The position numbers and the translations under genes are program-made. 64,000 bases of DNA from contig NZ_JAANYY010000004.1 in the NCBI RefSeq assembly GCF_012274265.1, forward strand, positions 62,001 to 126,000, in the 5' to 3' direction. Shown one piece after another: positions 34,086-43,016 of this stretch. The stretch is from Sphingopyxis microcysteis. GTDB lineage: Bacteria > Pseudomonadota > Alphaproteobacteria > Sphingomonadales > Sphingomonadaceae. Within the stretch, counting starts at the first letter, position 1, and every line of letters starts with the position of its first letter. The notes below the pieces were generated by a model. The model did not search any database and had not been told where the DNA came from. It saw only the letters and a list, made by a program, of their open reading frames with translations.

Positions 34086-34490
34086 CTACTCGCCCTTGAC
34101 GCGCCGGTACGGCACGAATTTGCCGAGCGAGACGAAGCCGCTGTACATATGGCTGCTGCGGTCATGCAGCTGGACCGCGTCGATGCTGCACAGCTGGCTC
34201 CCCGACAATTTGGTGACCAGGATGTCGTCGTCGTCGAGCGATGACGCCCCGCCTTCGGGCCGGTTGACCCACAGTGTGCTGCCGACGCGGTAGACGATTG
34301 CGGTCTTGTCGATCACCTGGCTGCTGTGCGCCATCGACAGCGGGATGCAATTTTGCGGTTCGCCCGCGACGCGGCCTTCGAGCAGCTTGGCCAGCTGATC
34401 TTCGGGCGCGAGCCGTTCGCGCGCGCTGGCGGTCGCGGGGATTGCGGCGAGCGCGGCAGCGGCCAAAATCATCGGAATGTGCAGACGCAT
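34086..34490 (-). CDS. Secreted protein of unknown function
   Basis: A 134-residue protein with a signal peptide (cleavage near ASA, residue 23). The mature part contains two cysteines (NCIPL and LCSIDAV), probably a disulfide, and the segments QVIDKTAIVYRVGSTLWVN and DDDILVTKL. Similar small exported proteins are frequent in sphingomonads, but no family can be named. It stands alone between a repeat and the next secreted protein on the same strand. Confidence 0.65.
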   Translation of the reverse strand: MRLHIPMILAAAALAAIPATASARERLAPEDQLAKLLEGRVAGEPQNCIPLSMAHSSQVIDKTAIVYRVGSTLWVNRPEGGASSLDDDDILVTKLSGSQLCSIDAVQLHDRSSHMYSGFVSLGKFVPYRRVKGE

Positions 34491-34570
34491 GGTTCGACTC
34501 CTGTCTTCAACATATCCTACCCGCCGCCGCCCTACGCCAACGCGCGTGAACAGAGCCTGACCGGCGCGGA

Positions 34571-35797
34571 TCAGCACGCCCCGTCGGGCAGCGGGATGCC
34601 GAGTGGGCCTTTGCATTTCTTTTTCTTCGCGGGCTCCGCAGGGGTGCTGCTGCTGCCCGATCCGCCCATGCCGCCGAAATCGGCGCCGATCATCAACATG
34701 GTATGCGACCGAAAGCGCACTTTTGCGGTCCAGTCGATGTTCCACACCGCATTGCCCGCGGGCTTCGGTGGATAGGAAAAATTGGCCTCGGGGCCAAAGG
34801 CATTAAGGTTGCCGATCATCATCTCCCCCGAAGCCTTCTTGACCTCGGCGGGGATCGCGCAGCTTGTCTGCGACGGTGGCATCACGACCTTCTTCGCCAC
34901 CAGCCCCGCGACCGTCGAGGGCGGCAGCCAATCCCACAGCCCACCGCCGAACTCGCGTGCGTTGCTGCTCGTCCACCACACCATGTCGCCCCCCGCGCTG
35001 CCGCGGTCCATGCCGCCGAAAGCCCAGGCGACATAGCCGGTGGCGGGAACCAGCTGGTTCCAACGGATCATCACCGATCCGTCGCCCTGCATCGTCGTCG
35101 AAGCATTCAGCCCGGGCATATAGTCCTGCGCGAGGGTGAAGTTGATCTCGGGCCCGACGTTGCCCGCGATCCGGTGCGCGCCGAGCAGTGAGGATCCCGA
35201 CGATGGTTGTTTCGACGATTTGCTGTTCGGCCAGCTGGCGTAGGATTTGCTGTTCGACGCCATCACCTCGCGGATGCGCGGCACGGTGGTGGTGAACAGA
35301 TTGGGCGGCATCTGCCCCGCGGCGACCTTGGCGAAATCGATGATCACCGGCTGCCCTGGCCCGGCCTTGGCACCGCAGCCCCAGAACAGCAGCAGGCGGC
35401 CCTTGGGACGCTCGAAATCCCTCGGCATTTCATTGCCGTCCTCGCGCTCGCGCGGCTTGCCGGGTTCGGGGCCGAGCAGCGGCACCGACTTGCCGAGCTT
35501 GGCTTGCGGCAGGAAGAAATGATCGGCCTTGACCGGCGGCGCGGTCGGCGTCTGGTTCGACCCCAGCCGCAGCTCCAGCGTGCGCGCGACCTTGCCGTCG
35601 GGCCCGCCGCCGAACATCATCCCCATCATGCTGCCAACCCCGCGCCCGCCCGCCGCCATCGCGGCAAAGCCCGACGCGGTCGCGACGTCCATTTCATAGC
35701 GTTCGACAGGGCCGGTGGTCTTTTGGGCCGAACCCGGCACGGCGGCGAGCATCGAGGCAATGGCGGCGACGGAAACGAAACGCAGACTCGAACGCAT
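34571..35797 (-). CDS. Large secreted protein of unknown function
   Basis: A 408-residue exported protein. A signal peptide ends near GSAQ, residue 25; the mature part begins with a methionine/glycine-rich stretch (GGRGVGSMMGMMFGGG) and continues with a probable beta-sandwich part containing ATGYVAWAFGGMD. The end is unusual: a glycine/serine linker, then AEPAKKKKCKGPLGIPLPDG with a last-residue cysteine. GGGAGG precedes the ATG at 35797. No function can be assigned. Confidence 0.7.
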   Translation of the reverse strand: MRSSLRFVSVAAIASMLAAVPGSAQKTTGPVERYEMDVATASGFAAMAAGGRGVGSMMGMMFGGGPDGKVARTLELRLGSNQTPTAPPVKADHFFLPQAKLGKSVPLLGPEPGKPREREDGNEMPRDFERPKGRLLLFWGCGAKAGPGQPVIIDFAKVAAGQMPPNLFTTTVPRIREVMASNSKSYASWPNSKSSKQPSSGSSLLGAHRIAGNVGPEINFTLAQDYMPGLNASTTMQGDGSVMIRWNQLVPATGYVAWAFGGMDRGSAGGDMVWWTSSNAREFGGGLWDWLPPSTVAGLVAKKVVMPPSQTSCAIPAEVKKASGEMMIGNLNAFGPEANFSYPPKPAGNAVWNIDWTAKVRFRSHTMLMIGADFGGMGGSGSSSTPAEPAKKKKCKGPLGIPLPDGAC

Positions 35798-35920
35798 GAA
35801 TATCCTCCCTGTTGCCGGGGGAGACCCGGCGGATAATGCGGCCCGATTTCTTTTCTGTTTGAAGAGACTATAGGCGCGCAAAAGCGGCCCGCCAAGTGAG
35901 GTGCGTCACACCTGACAAAT

Positions 35921-36097
35921 CCTCCCCCGTGATGGGGGAGGCAGCGAGACTTGCCAGCTTGCTGGCTAGTCGCGGCGGTGGGGGTGCTCTCGCGTCCTGA
36001 AACAGGGGGCGAATGGACGCGCCTTCACCCTCATCCAACTCCGCCTAATCGCTTCGCGATAAGGCTCCGTATCCTTCTCCCATCAAGGGAGAAGGAA
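35921..36097. repeat. Composite of two half palindromic repeats of different families
   Basis: 35921-35985 is one half of the AGCGAGACTTG family (CTCCCCCGTGATGGGGGAGG plus TTGCCAGCTTGCTGGCTAGTC). 36026-36097 is half of a different family (CCTTCACCCTCATCC..CCTTCTCCCATCAAGGGAGAAGG). Together they fill most of the 300-base gap 35798-36098, which has no gene. Confidence 0.7.
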
Positions 36098-36098
36098 T

Positions 36099-37541
36099 TT
36101 ACGCCGTCCCGCCCACTGTCAGCCCGTTCACGAGCAAGGTCGGCTGGCCGACGCCCGCGGGGACGCTCTGGCCGCCCTTGCCGCAGATGCCGATGCCTTC
36201 GTCGATCGCCATGTCGTTGCCGATGCCCATCACCTTGGTCAGCACGCTCGGCCCGTCGCCGATCAGCGTCGCGCCCTTGATCGGTGTGCCGAGCTTGCCA
36301 TTCTCGACCTTATACGCCTCGGTGCAGCTGAACACGAATTTGCCCGACACGATGTCGACCTGGCCGCCGCCGAAGCTTTTGGCGAAGATGCCGTTCTTCA
36401 CGCGGCTGAGCAGCTCGGCGGGATCGTCGTTGCCGCCCTTCATGAAGGTGTTGGTCATCCGCGGCATCGGCGCGTGGGCAAAGCTTTCGCGCCGCCCGTT
36501 GCCGGTCGGTTCGACCCCCATAAGGCGGGCGTTGAGGCGGTCCTGCATATAGCCTTTCAAGATGCCGTCCTCGATCAGCACCGTCTCCCCGGTCGGGGTG
36601 CCTTCGTCGTCGATGCTGAGCGAACCGCGGCGACCGCCGCCGACGGGGCTCTCCATCGCGCCGTCGTCGACCACCGTCACCCCCGGCGCGGCGACGCGCT
36701 CGCCGATGCGGCCCGAAAAGGCGCTGGTTCCCTTGCGGTTGAAATCGCCCTCGAGCCCGTGGCCGACCGCCTCGTGGAGCAGCACACCGGGCCAGCCGGG
36801 GCCGAGCAATACGGTAAACTCGCCCGCGGGGGCGTCGACGGCGCGCAGATTGACCAGCGCCTGTGCCAGCGCTTCGTCGATCGCGCGGTTCCACTGCGCG
36901 GGTTCGAACAGATGGTCGTACATGTAACGCCCACCGAGCCCGAAAACCCCGCTCTCGCGGCGGCCGTTCTCCTCGACCACGATCGAGACGTTGAGGCGGA
37001 CGAGCGGGCGGATGTCGGTCGCGAGGAACCCGTCGGCGCGGACGATCTCGACCACCGACCAGCTGCCGGCAAGGCTGACCGACACCTGCGCGACGCGCGG
37101 GTCACGCGCACGCGCGGCGGCGTCGATTTCCTGGCACAGCGCGACCTTCTTCGCGAAGGGGATGAGGTCGAGCGGGTTTGCTTCGTCATACAAATGGCGG
37201 TTGGTGCGCGGCGGCGGCGCGGCGTGCGGCTGGCTGGCGGGGTCGAGCAGCGCCAGCGTCTCGGCGGCGCGGCGGATCGCCCCGGCGCTGATGTCGCTGG
37301 CATGGGCAAAGCCCGTCATCTCGCCCGACACCGCGCGCAGGCCAAACCCGGCATCGGTCGAATAATCGGCGGTCTTCAGGCGCCCGTCATCGAACCCGAA
37401 GCTCTCGGTCGCGCGATATTGCAGATAGAGCTCGCCGTCATCGGCCTTGGCAAGCGCTTCGCGCGCGAGCGCCTGCGCCAGATCGGGGTCGAGCGCGTCG
37501 GCACGGTAGAGGAAACGGCGGGGGTCGGTGGGACTGGTCAT
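36099..37541 (-). CDS. tldD: TldD metalloprotease
   Basis: A 480-residue TldD-type zinc protease. With its partner TldE (PmbA) it degrades unfolded peptides and matures peptides such as microcins or antitoxins. The metal motif HEAVGHGLEGD is intact, as is the downstream glycine-rich tail ICGKGGQSVPAGVGQP. The start ATG at 37541 fits the family. TldE is not in the window. Confidence 0.94.
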   Translation of the reverse strand: MTSPTDPRRFLYRADALDPDLAQALAREALAKADDGELYLQYRATESFGFDDGRLKTADYSTDAGFGLRAVSGEMTGFAHASDISAGAIRRAAETLALLDPASQPHAAPPPRTNRHLYDEANPLDLIPFAKKVALCQEIDAAARARDPRVAQVSVSLAGSWSVVEIVRADGFLATDIRPLVRLNVSIVVEENGRRESGVFGLGGRYMYDHLFEPAQWNRAIDEALAQALVNLRAVDAPAGEFTVLLGPGWPGVLLHEAVGHGLEGDFNRKGTSAFSGRIGERVAAPGVTVVDDGAMESPVGGGRRGSLSIDDEGTPTGETVLIEDGILKGYMQDRLNARLMGVEPTGNGRRESFAHAPMPRMTNTFMKGGNDDPAELLSRVKNGIFAKSFGGGQVDIVSGKFVFSCTEAYKVENGKLGTPIKGATLIGDGPSVLTKVMGIGNDMAIDEGIGICGKGGQSVPAGVGQPTLLVNGLTVGGTA

Positions 37542-37583
37542 GCGGCCGATATAGGCATGGCGCGTCGCGCGCGCAAACCGCCG

Positions 37584-38162
37584 TCAGAGATAATTGACCG
37601 TCAGCGTGAAGGTGCCGCTGTAATCGCCCGCGGGCTGGTTCGCCGGGACCGTGAGGGTGCCGCCGATATAATAGGTCTGCACCCCGCTGGGCAGCAGCGT
37701 TGCGCCCAGCAGCGCGATGCCGCCGCCGCTGGTACTGGCGGCGCGCACTAGGCTGGCGGTCATGTTGGGCGCGCCGCCGCCGATCCGCGCCAGCGTCACC
37801 GACGTGCTGCCCGATACGGTGATCAGGAAAATCCCCCCGGTTCCCTGAAATGTGGCGCGCTGCGCAGTGGTGCCGACGAGCGTCACGCCGCCGCCCGAGG
37901 TTCGCGCATTGGTGACCGGGTTGACGGTGACGGTACCGCCGGTTGGGCCGCTGACCAGCGTCCCGAAGTTCAGATCGTCGGTCTTGATCAGCGTGTTGGG
38001 GCGCACGATCGCCGCATTGGCGGTCACGTTGGTGTCGGCCGCCTGTGCCGATGCGCACGACATGGCTGCCGCCATGGCGGCGGCAATGGTCAGGGCGCGC
38101 GCGGCATCCCGACAGCTTCTGGTCCCTCGAATCCCCACAGATTCTGCTCCTGTCTGGCACAT
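37584..38162 (-). CDS. DUF4402 secreted protein (first copy)
   Basis: A 192-residue exported protein with the DUF4402 pattern: a signal region to about residue 42, IKTDDLNFGTLVSGPTGGTV near the mature start and the hallmark C-terminal GDYSGTFTLTVNYL. The family is thought to consist of beta-sandwich fimbria-like subunits. The first 15-20 residues before the signal helix make the exact start uncertain. The paralogue is at 38619-39146. Confidence 0.82.
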   Translation of the reverse strand: MCQTGAESVGIRGTRSCRDAARALTIAAAMAAAMSCASAQAADTNVTANAAIVRPNTLIKTDDLNFGTLVSGPTGGTVTVNPVTNARTSGGGVTLVGTTAQRATFQGTGGIFLITVSGSTSVTLARIGGGAPNMTASLVRAASTSGGGIALLGATLLPSGVQTYYIGGTLTVPANQPAGDYSGTFTLTVNYL

Positions 38163-38278
38163 TTATGCCAACGGGATGTGAGTGGTTGATGCACGGGCGT
38201 GGTAAAGCGGCTGTTTACTCCTGCGCGCGCCGGTCGCGCGCCGCGCCGGTTGAGCCCCGTCGGCGATCCCGCCGACGC

Positions 38279-38476
38279 CTAAGCTTTATCGGCGACCCCG
38301 CCGATCAGGATGAAGCGCCGGTCGCAATAGCCGCAGTCGGCGAACCCCGCGTCGGGGTCGATTTCCAGCCACACGCGCGGGTGGCCGAGCGCGGCGTTGG
38401 CAAGGCCGTCGCCGGTGCCGTCGCAGGCGATGCGGGTTTTCGGGGTGCGGATGGTTTCGGGCGCGGGCTGGGTCAT
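38279..38476 (-). CDS. Zinc-finger (zf-CHCC) protein, NDUFS6-like
   Basis: A 65-residue protein with the CHCC zinc pattern: C in RIACDGTG, H in LGHPRVWLEI, and CGYC near residue 50. This is the bacterial form of the domain found in the mitochondrial complex I subunit NDUFS6. Likely a small metal-binding protein of unknown partner. The start ATG at 38476 is taken because the upstream frame has no domain content. It lies between two DUF4402 genes on the same strand. Confidence 0.82.
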   Translation of the reverse strand: MTQPAPETIRTPKTRIACDGTGDGLANAALGHPRVWLEIDPDAGFADCGYCDRRFILIGGVADKA

Positions 38477-38618
38477 CGATCGCGCCCATAGCAAGCGCGC
38501 GGGGCGGGAGCAATCGGGGTCTGCGCCGTCGAACGACCGGCAGGGGACATGCGGCACCGGCCAATATTCTTGCGAATATAGGTGGTCATCCGGTGCCGCT
38601 TCTTCCCCCACAGAAGCT

Positions 38619-39146
38619 CTAGAGATAGTTGAGTGTGACCGTGAACGTCCCGCTGTAGTCGCCGGGCGCCTGGTTGGCGCCGACTTCCAGCGTCGCGCCG
38701 ATTGGAAAGTTGTAGTTGCCGAGCGCCGACGTGATCCGGAACCGCGTCGGCGATGTCGACAGGATCGCGGTCGGGGTGCTGCCGATTTCGAACGTGCGGG
38801 CGCGCATGCGCACCCCCGGTCCGGTCAGCCAGATCGTGTTCGACCCCAGCGAAATATTGACCTGGCGGTTGACCGTGCCGAGCCCGGCAAAACGCGCCGG
38901 TTCGCCGCCATTGCCGGCCAGCGTGACGCCGCCGGTACGGCTGCGCGATCCGTCGGGCGCCAGCGTCACCGTTCCCGCGACGTTCGACGGAATGATGTCG
39001 CCAAAGCTGAGGTCGTTGACCTTGAAGAAGGATAGGGGGCGCAGCACGATGGCTTCGCTTTGCGCCTGCGCCGTTTGCTGGGCCTGGGCCGGCGCCGCAA
39101 TGGCCGGGGCCATCAGCAGCGCGCAAGCGGCGATGCCGCGCAGCAT
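38619..39146 (-). CDS. DUF4402 secreted protein (second copy)
   Basis: A 175-residue exported protein with a clear signal peptide (hydrophobic core 5-20, cleavage near AQAQ), LSFFKVNDLSFGDI at the mature start and the C-terminal GDYSGTFTVTLNYL shared with the copy at 37584-38162. Overall similarity between the two is moderate, so the duplication is old. An adhesin or fimbrial-like role is family-based inference. Confidence 0.85.
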   Translation of the reverse strand: MLRGIAACALLMAPAIAAPAQAQQTAQAQSEAIVLRPLSFFKVNDLSFGDIIPSNVAGTVTLAPDGSRSRTGGVTLAGNGGEPARFAGLGTVNRQVNISLGSNTIWLTGPGVRMRARTFEIGSTPTAILSTSPTRFRITSALGNYNFPIGATLEVGANQAPGDYSGTFTVTLNYL

Positions 39147-39291
39147 GAACTGCGGGTTTTGGGTGTGTCTGGTCCTCACATCATTGGTCCTAGCGGCGAT
39201 TATCCAACATAGCGTTAACGCCGCGCCCACGAAAAGCGGCGGCAGCGATGAAGGCTTTTACAGGCCGGGGTGCGCGGCTATGGCAGCCACC

Positions 39292-40215
39292 ATGACCGAA
39301 GCCGCCATCCGCATCGACGCCGTGTCCAAACTCTATGCCGGCGGCAAGCAGGCGCTCGACAATGTCAGCTTCGATGTGCCGCGCGGCCAGATCTTCGGGC
39401 TTTTGGGGCCGAACGGGGCGGGCAAGTCGACCTTGATCAATATCCTGGCGGGGCTGGTCAACAAGACGAGTGGCAGCGCGAGCATTTGGGGCTTCGACAT
39501 CGACGCCGATCCCAGAAACGCCAAATATTCGATCGGCATCGTGCCGCAGGAAATCGTCTTCGATCCGTTTTTTACGCCGTTCGAGACGCTCGAGAATCAG
39601 GCGGGGCTCTATGGCGTGCCCAAGGCGAAGCGCATTTCGGACGAGCTGCTCGCCGCGGTGCATCTGTCGGACAAGCGCGACGCCTATGCGCGCACCCTGT
39701 CGGGGGGGATGAAGCGCCGCCTGCTCGTCGCCAAGGCGATGGTGCATTCGCCGCCGATCATCGTGCTCGACGAACCGACCGCCGGGGTCGATATCGAACT
39801 TCGCCAGCAGCTTTGGTCCTATGTCCAGTCGCTCAACGATCGCGGCGTCACCGTGGTGCTGACGACGCACTATCTGGAGGAGGCCGAGGAGCTGTGCGAC
39901 CGCATCGCGATCATCAACCATGGCAAGCTGATCGCGAACAAGCCGACGCGCGAGCTGGTCGACATGGCGCGCGAGAAGATCGTCGTGGTCACCTTGGATG
40001 CCGACGTCACCGACCTGCCGTCGCACGCGGCCTTCGACAAGGTCGAGCGCGAGGGCGAGCGGGGTCTCGCGATCCACTACAACAAGGATCGCGTCAACGC
40101 GGGCGAGGTGCTCGCCGCGGTGGGTGCGATGGGCCATGGCATCGTCGACGTCTCGACCCGCGAGGCCGATCTCGAGGATGTTTTCCTGAACCTGACGCGC
40201 GCGGCGAATGGTTGA
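39292..40215 (+). CDS. ABC-2 type transporter ATP-binding protein
   Basis: A 307-residue cytoplasmic ATPase. Walker A GPNGAGKS, signature LSGGMKRR, Walker B IIVLDEPTAGVD and the switch LTTHYLEE are intact, with a C-terminal extension typical of drug/polysaccharide-type ABC-2 transporters (YadG-like). No permease gene adjoins it. The ATG at 39292 matches the family start; ATG at 39280 is also in frame. Its end overlaps the next small gene. Confidence 0.88.
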   Translation: MTEAAIRIDAVSKLYAGGKQALDNVSFDVPRGQIFGLLGPNGAGKSTLINILAGLVNKTSGSASIWGFDIDADPRNAKYSIGIVPQEIVFDPFFTPFETLENQAGLYGVPKAKRISDELLAAVHLSDKRDAYARTLSGGMKRRLLVAKAMVHSPPIIVLDEPTAGVDIELRQQLWSYVQSLNDRGVTVVLTTHYLEEAEELCDRIAIINHGKLIANKPTRELVDMAREKIVVVTLDADVTDLPSHAAFDKVEREGERGLAIHYNKDRVNAGEVLAAVGAMGHGIVDVSTREADLEDVFLNLTRAANG

Positions 40216-40408
40216 GGCGCCCGAACCGCTGGCGGGCATGACGCTCAACGAGCGGCTTTATGCCCGCGGCCTTTTCGACCAATTCGATACGGCTTTGGCG
40301 GATCGAAACCGCCCCGCGCTACGCAAGGTCTTGATCGAGGTTGAAGTGTCGGACGTCAATGGCACGTTGGATCAACTGCTCGACGCCTCGCCGGAGATAG
40401 GCTCTTGA
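40208..40408 (+). CDS. 66-residue protein of unknown function
   Basis: A small soluble, acidic, helical protein (NERLYARGLFDQFDTALADR, then ALRKVLIEVEVSD). Its ATG lies 8 bases inside the ABC ATPase gene and its end overlaps nadB by TTGA, so it is translated in a chain with both. The overlaps and codon use like the neighbours speak for a true gene; no family is recognised. Confidence 0.7.
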   Translation: MVEAPEPLAGMTLNERLYARGLFDQFDTALADRNRPALRKVLIEVEVSDVNGTLDQLLDASPEIGS

Positions 40409-41991
40409 CCGACATCACCCCTCACGACGTCATTATCGTCGGCTCGGGCGCGGCGGGGCTCACCGCCGCGATCGCGCTCGCCGATCATTGCCGCGTGCTC
40501 GTGCTCGCGAAGGGTGAGCTTACCGGCGGGTCGACCGCCTGGGCGCAGGGCGGGATCGCCGCGGTGCTCGATGCGGGCGACACCTTCGAAAATCATATCG
40601 AGGATACGATGGTCGCGGGCGGCGGATTGAACCGGCGCGAGACGGTCGAATTCGTCGTCGAGAATGCGCCCGCCTCGATCGAACGGCTGGTCGAGATGGG
40701 CGTGCCCTTCAACAAGGACAGCGACGCGCTGCACCTGACGCGCGAGGGCGGCCATTCGCATCGCCGCATCGTCCATGTCGACGACGCGACCGGCTGGGCG
40801 GTGCAGGCGGCACTGCTCAAGACCGCCGCGGCGCATCCGAACATCACCCTGCTCCCCGGACAGGCGTGCATCGACCTGATTACCGGCCGACACGAGGAAC
40901 GCTATTCGGGTTCGGGCCGCGTCTGGGGCGTCTATGCGCTCGATGAAAAGAGCGGCAAGGTGCGCGCGCATGTCGGACGCGCGACGATCCTCGCGAGCGG
41001 CGGCGCGGGGCGCGTCTATCAATTCTCTACGGCTCCCAGAGGCGCGACCGGCGACGGCATCGCGATGGCGTGGCGCGCGGGATGCCGCGTGTCGAACATG
41101 GAGATGATGCAGTTCCACCCGACCTGCCTCTACAATCTCGACGTCAAGAATTTCCTGATCACGGAGGCGGTGCGCGGCGAGGGCGGCATCTTGAAGCACC
41201 CCGTCACCGGCCACCGCTACATGCCCGATTATGACGCGCGCGCCGAACTCGCGCCGCGCGATGTCGTGGCGCGCGCCAACGACGACCAGATCAAGCGCTT
41301 CGGACTCGATTATGTCCATCTGGACATCAGCCATCTCGACCGCGATTTCGTCGCCGGGCATTTCCCGAACATCTACGACAAGCTGCTGACGCTCGGCATC
41401 GACATGACGAAGCAGCCGATCCCCGTCGTCCCCGCGCAACATTATACCTGCGGCGGCATCCTGATCGACCTCGACGGGCGTACCGACCTGCCCGGGCTTT
41501 ACGCCGCGGGCGAATGCACCGAAAGCGGCCTCCACGGCGCCAACCGTCTTGCCTCGAACAGCCTGCTCGAATGTTTCGTGTTCGGCGAGGCGGCGGCCAA
41601 GGACATCATCGCACGCTGGGGCCAGCTCGAACCGCCCCCCTCGATCCGCCCATGGGACGAAAGCCGCGTCACCGATTCGGACGAAGAGGTGATCATCAAG
41701 CAGAACTGGACCGAAATCCGCCGCTTCATGTGGAATTACGTCGGCATCGTGCGCACGACGAAGAGGTTAGAACGCGCGCAGCACCGCATCCGCCTGCTGA
41801 CCGGCGAGGTCGAGGATTATTACGGCCATTTCCGCGTCACGACCGACCTGATCGAGCTTAGAAACCTGCTGCAATGCGCCGAACTGATCGTCAGGAGCGC
41901 GCTCCACCGCAAGGAGAGCCGCGGGCTGCATTATACACTCGATTATCCGGCGATGCTGCCGCACGCGGTCGATACGGTGCTGGTGCCCTGA
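40405..41991 (+). CDS. nadB: L-aspartate oxidase
   Basis: FAD enzyme that oxidises L-aspartate to iminoaspartate, the first step of de novo NAD synthesis. The 528 residues include the FAD-binding VIIVGSGAAGLTAAIAL at the start, GGSTAWAQGGIAAV, and the conserved FHPTCL and TCGGILIDLDG blocks. The TTG at 40405 is the plausible start and overlaps the previous gene. nadA and nadC are not in the window. The stop overlaps the AAA ATPase gene by one base. Confidence 0.94.
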   Translation: MTDITPHDVIIVGSGAAGLTAAIALADHCRVLVLAKGELTGGSTAWAQGGIAAVLDAGDTFENHIEDTMVAGGGLNRRETVEFVVENAPASIERLVEMGVPFNKDSDALHLTREGGHSHRRIVHVDDATGWAVQAALLKTAAAHPNITLLPGQACIDLITGRHEERYSGSGRVWGVYALDEKSGKVRAHVGRATILASGGAGRVYQFSTAPRGATGDGIAMAWRAGCRVSNMEMMQFHPTCLYNLDVKNFLITEAVRGEGGILKHPVTGHRYMPDYDARAELAPRDVVARANDDQIKRFGLDYVHLDISHLDRDFVAGHFPNIYDKLLTLGIDMTKQPIPVVPAQHYTCGGILIDLDGRTDLPGLYAAGECTESGLHGANRLASNSLLECFVFGEAAAKDIIARWGQLEPPPSIRPWDESRVTDSDEEVIIKQNWTEIRRFMWNYVGIVRTTKRLERAQHRIRLLTGEVEDYYGHFRVTTDLIELRNLLQCAELIVRSALHRKESRGLHYTLDYPAMLPHAVDTVLVP

Positions 41992-42764
41992 TGGTGCGGC
42001 GGTCGCGCGACACCCGCCTGCCGCCCCCGTTTCTGAAGCGTGTGTGGCTGCCAGAGGACGAAGCGGGGACCGTGGCGTGGCCCGACTGGGCTGACGCCGA
42101 TCATTATCCCTTCAATATGCCGCTCCTTCGCAGCGGCTTGGACATTCGTTTTGAGCGTCCGGTGACGATCATCGTTGGCGAGAATGGCTCGGGCAAATCG
42201 ACCTTGCTCGAGGCGATTGCGACGATGGCGGGCTTCAATGAGGGCGGCGGCGCCCAAGGTATGGCAGCGGTCGGTCAGGGCCATGCGTCGGGCGCCGACG
42301 GCGGCGCGCTCGGACGGGTTTTCCGAAGTGCTTGGTTGCCGCAAGTTAAGCGCGGGTGGTTCTTTCGCGCCGAGACATTCTTCTCGGTGGCGCGTTATCT
42401 GGATGAAGCGGGGTCAAGGCACGCCGATTTTCTTTCTGCCTCGCATGGCGAAGGGTTTATCGATTTCTTCGAGGAACGGCTCAGCCAGCAGGGTTTGTTC
42501 ATTCTCGATGAACCGGAGGCCGCACTATCGCCCCAACGCCAATTCGATTTCCTGAAAATCCTGCGGCGGATGCAGCGTGCTGCAAATTGTCAGGTGATCA
42601 TGGCGACGCACTCGCCAATCCTGATGGCGTTGCCTGACGCCGATCTTTGGCAGATCGAGCCCTTCGTGATCCAACCGACCACCGTCGAGCAGACGGCGCA
42701 TTTCAAGCTTTATCGGGAATTTATGCTCTATCCCCACGAAACCGTGGAAGCGATGATCGAATAG
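41991..42764 (+). CDS. AAA-family (ABC-like) ATPase of the small predicted-ATPase type
   Basis: A 257-residue protein with Walker A GENGSGKST, Walker B LFILDEPEAALS and the histidine-containing MATHSPILMALP, a layout close to that of SMC/OLD-like predicted ATPases. The signature region is reduced. It lacks the nuclease part of OLD proteins. Coupled to nadB by a one-base overlap. Function is unknown. Confidence 0.82.
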   Translation: MVRRSRDTRLPPPFLKRVWLPEDEAGTVAWPDWADADHYPFNMPLLRSGLDIRFERPVTIIVGENGSGKSTLLEAIATMAGFNEGGGAQGMAAVGQGHASGADGGALGRVFRSAWLPQVKRGWFFRAETFFSVARYLDEAGSRHADFLSASHGEGFIDFFEERLSQQGLFILDEPEAALSPQRQFDFLKILRRMQRAANCQVIMATHSPILMALPDADLWQIEPFVIQPTTVEQTAHFKLYREFMLYPHETVEAMIE

Positions 42765-42767
42765 GCG

Positions 42768-43016
42768 TCACCCACCTATCCCCAACAACCGCCCGACCAG
42801 AATCAACACAATCGCCCCGATCACCGACGCGAAGCATCCCGCGCGGTGGAATTCGCCGCGCACGCCGCGCGTCGTCACCAGCCCAGCGAGCAGCGAGCCG
42901 CCGATGCCGAGCAGGATCGTCGCGATCCATCCCATCTCGACCGCGCCCGGATAAAAGAAGCGCGCCAGCGCGCCGATGATCAGGCCCGAGATGATCGCGC
43001 CGATGATGTTGATCAT
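42768..43016 (-). CDS. GlsB/YeaQ/YmgE-family stress membrane protein
   Basis: An 82-residue protein with three glycine-rich membrane helices, the pattern ..IIGALARFFYPG..GWIATILLGIGGSLLAG.. typical of the transglycosylase-associated/GlsB family. Found in stress responses, with unknown molecular role. Its ATG overlaps the M20 gene stop by four bases. Confidence 0.87.
   Translation of the reverse strand: MINIIGAIISGLIIGALARFFYPGAVEMGWIATILLGIGGSLLAGLVTTRGVRGEFHRAGCFASVIGAIVLILVGRLLGIGG

Noticed and set aside
36474..37751. Plus-strand open frame of 425 codons opposite tldD
   Set aside because: No family pattern and typical shadow composition; tldD has its metal motif and correct length.
41991..42764. 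AAA ATPase as part of a phage-defence (OLD/Gabija-like) system
   Set aside because: There is no nuclease (TOPRIM) domain and no helicase partner; the gene is coupled to nadB, so a defence role has no support.
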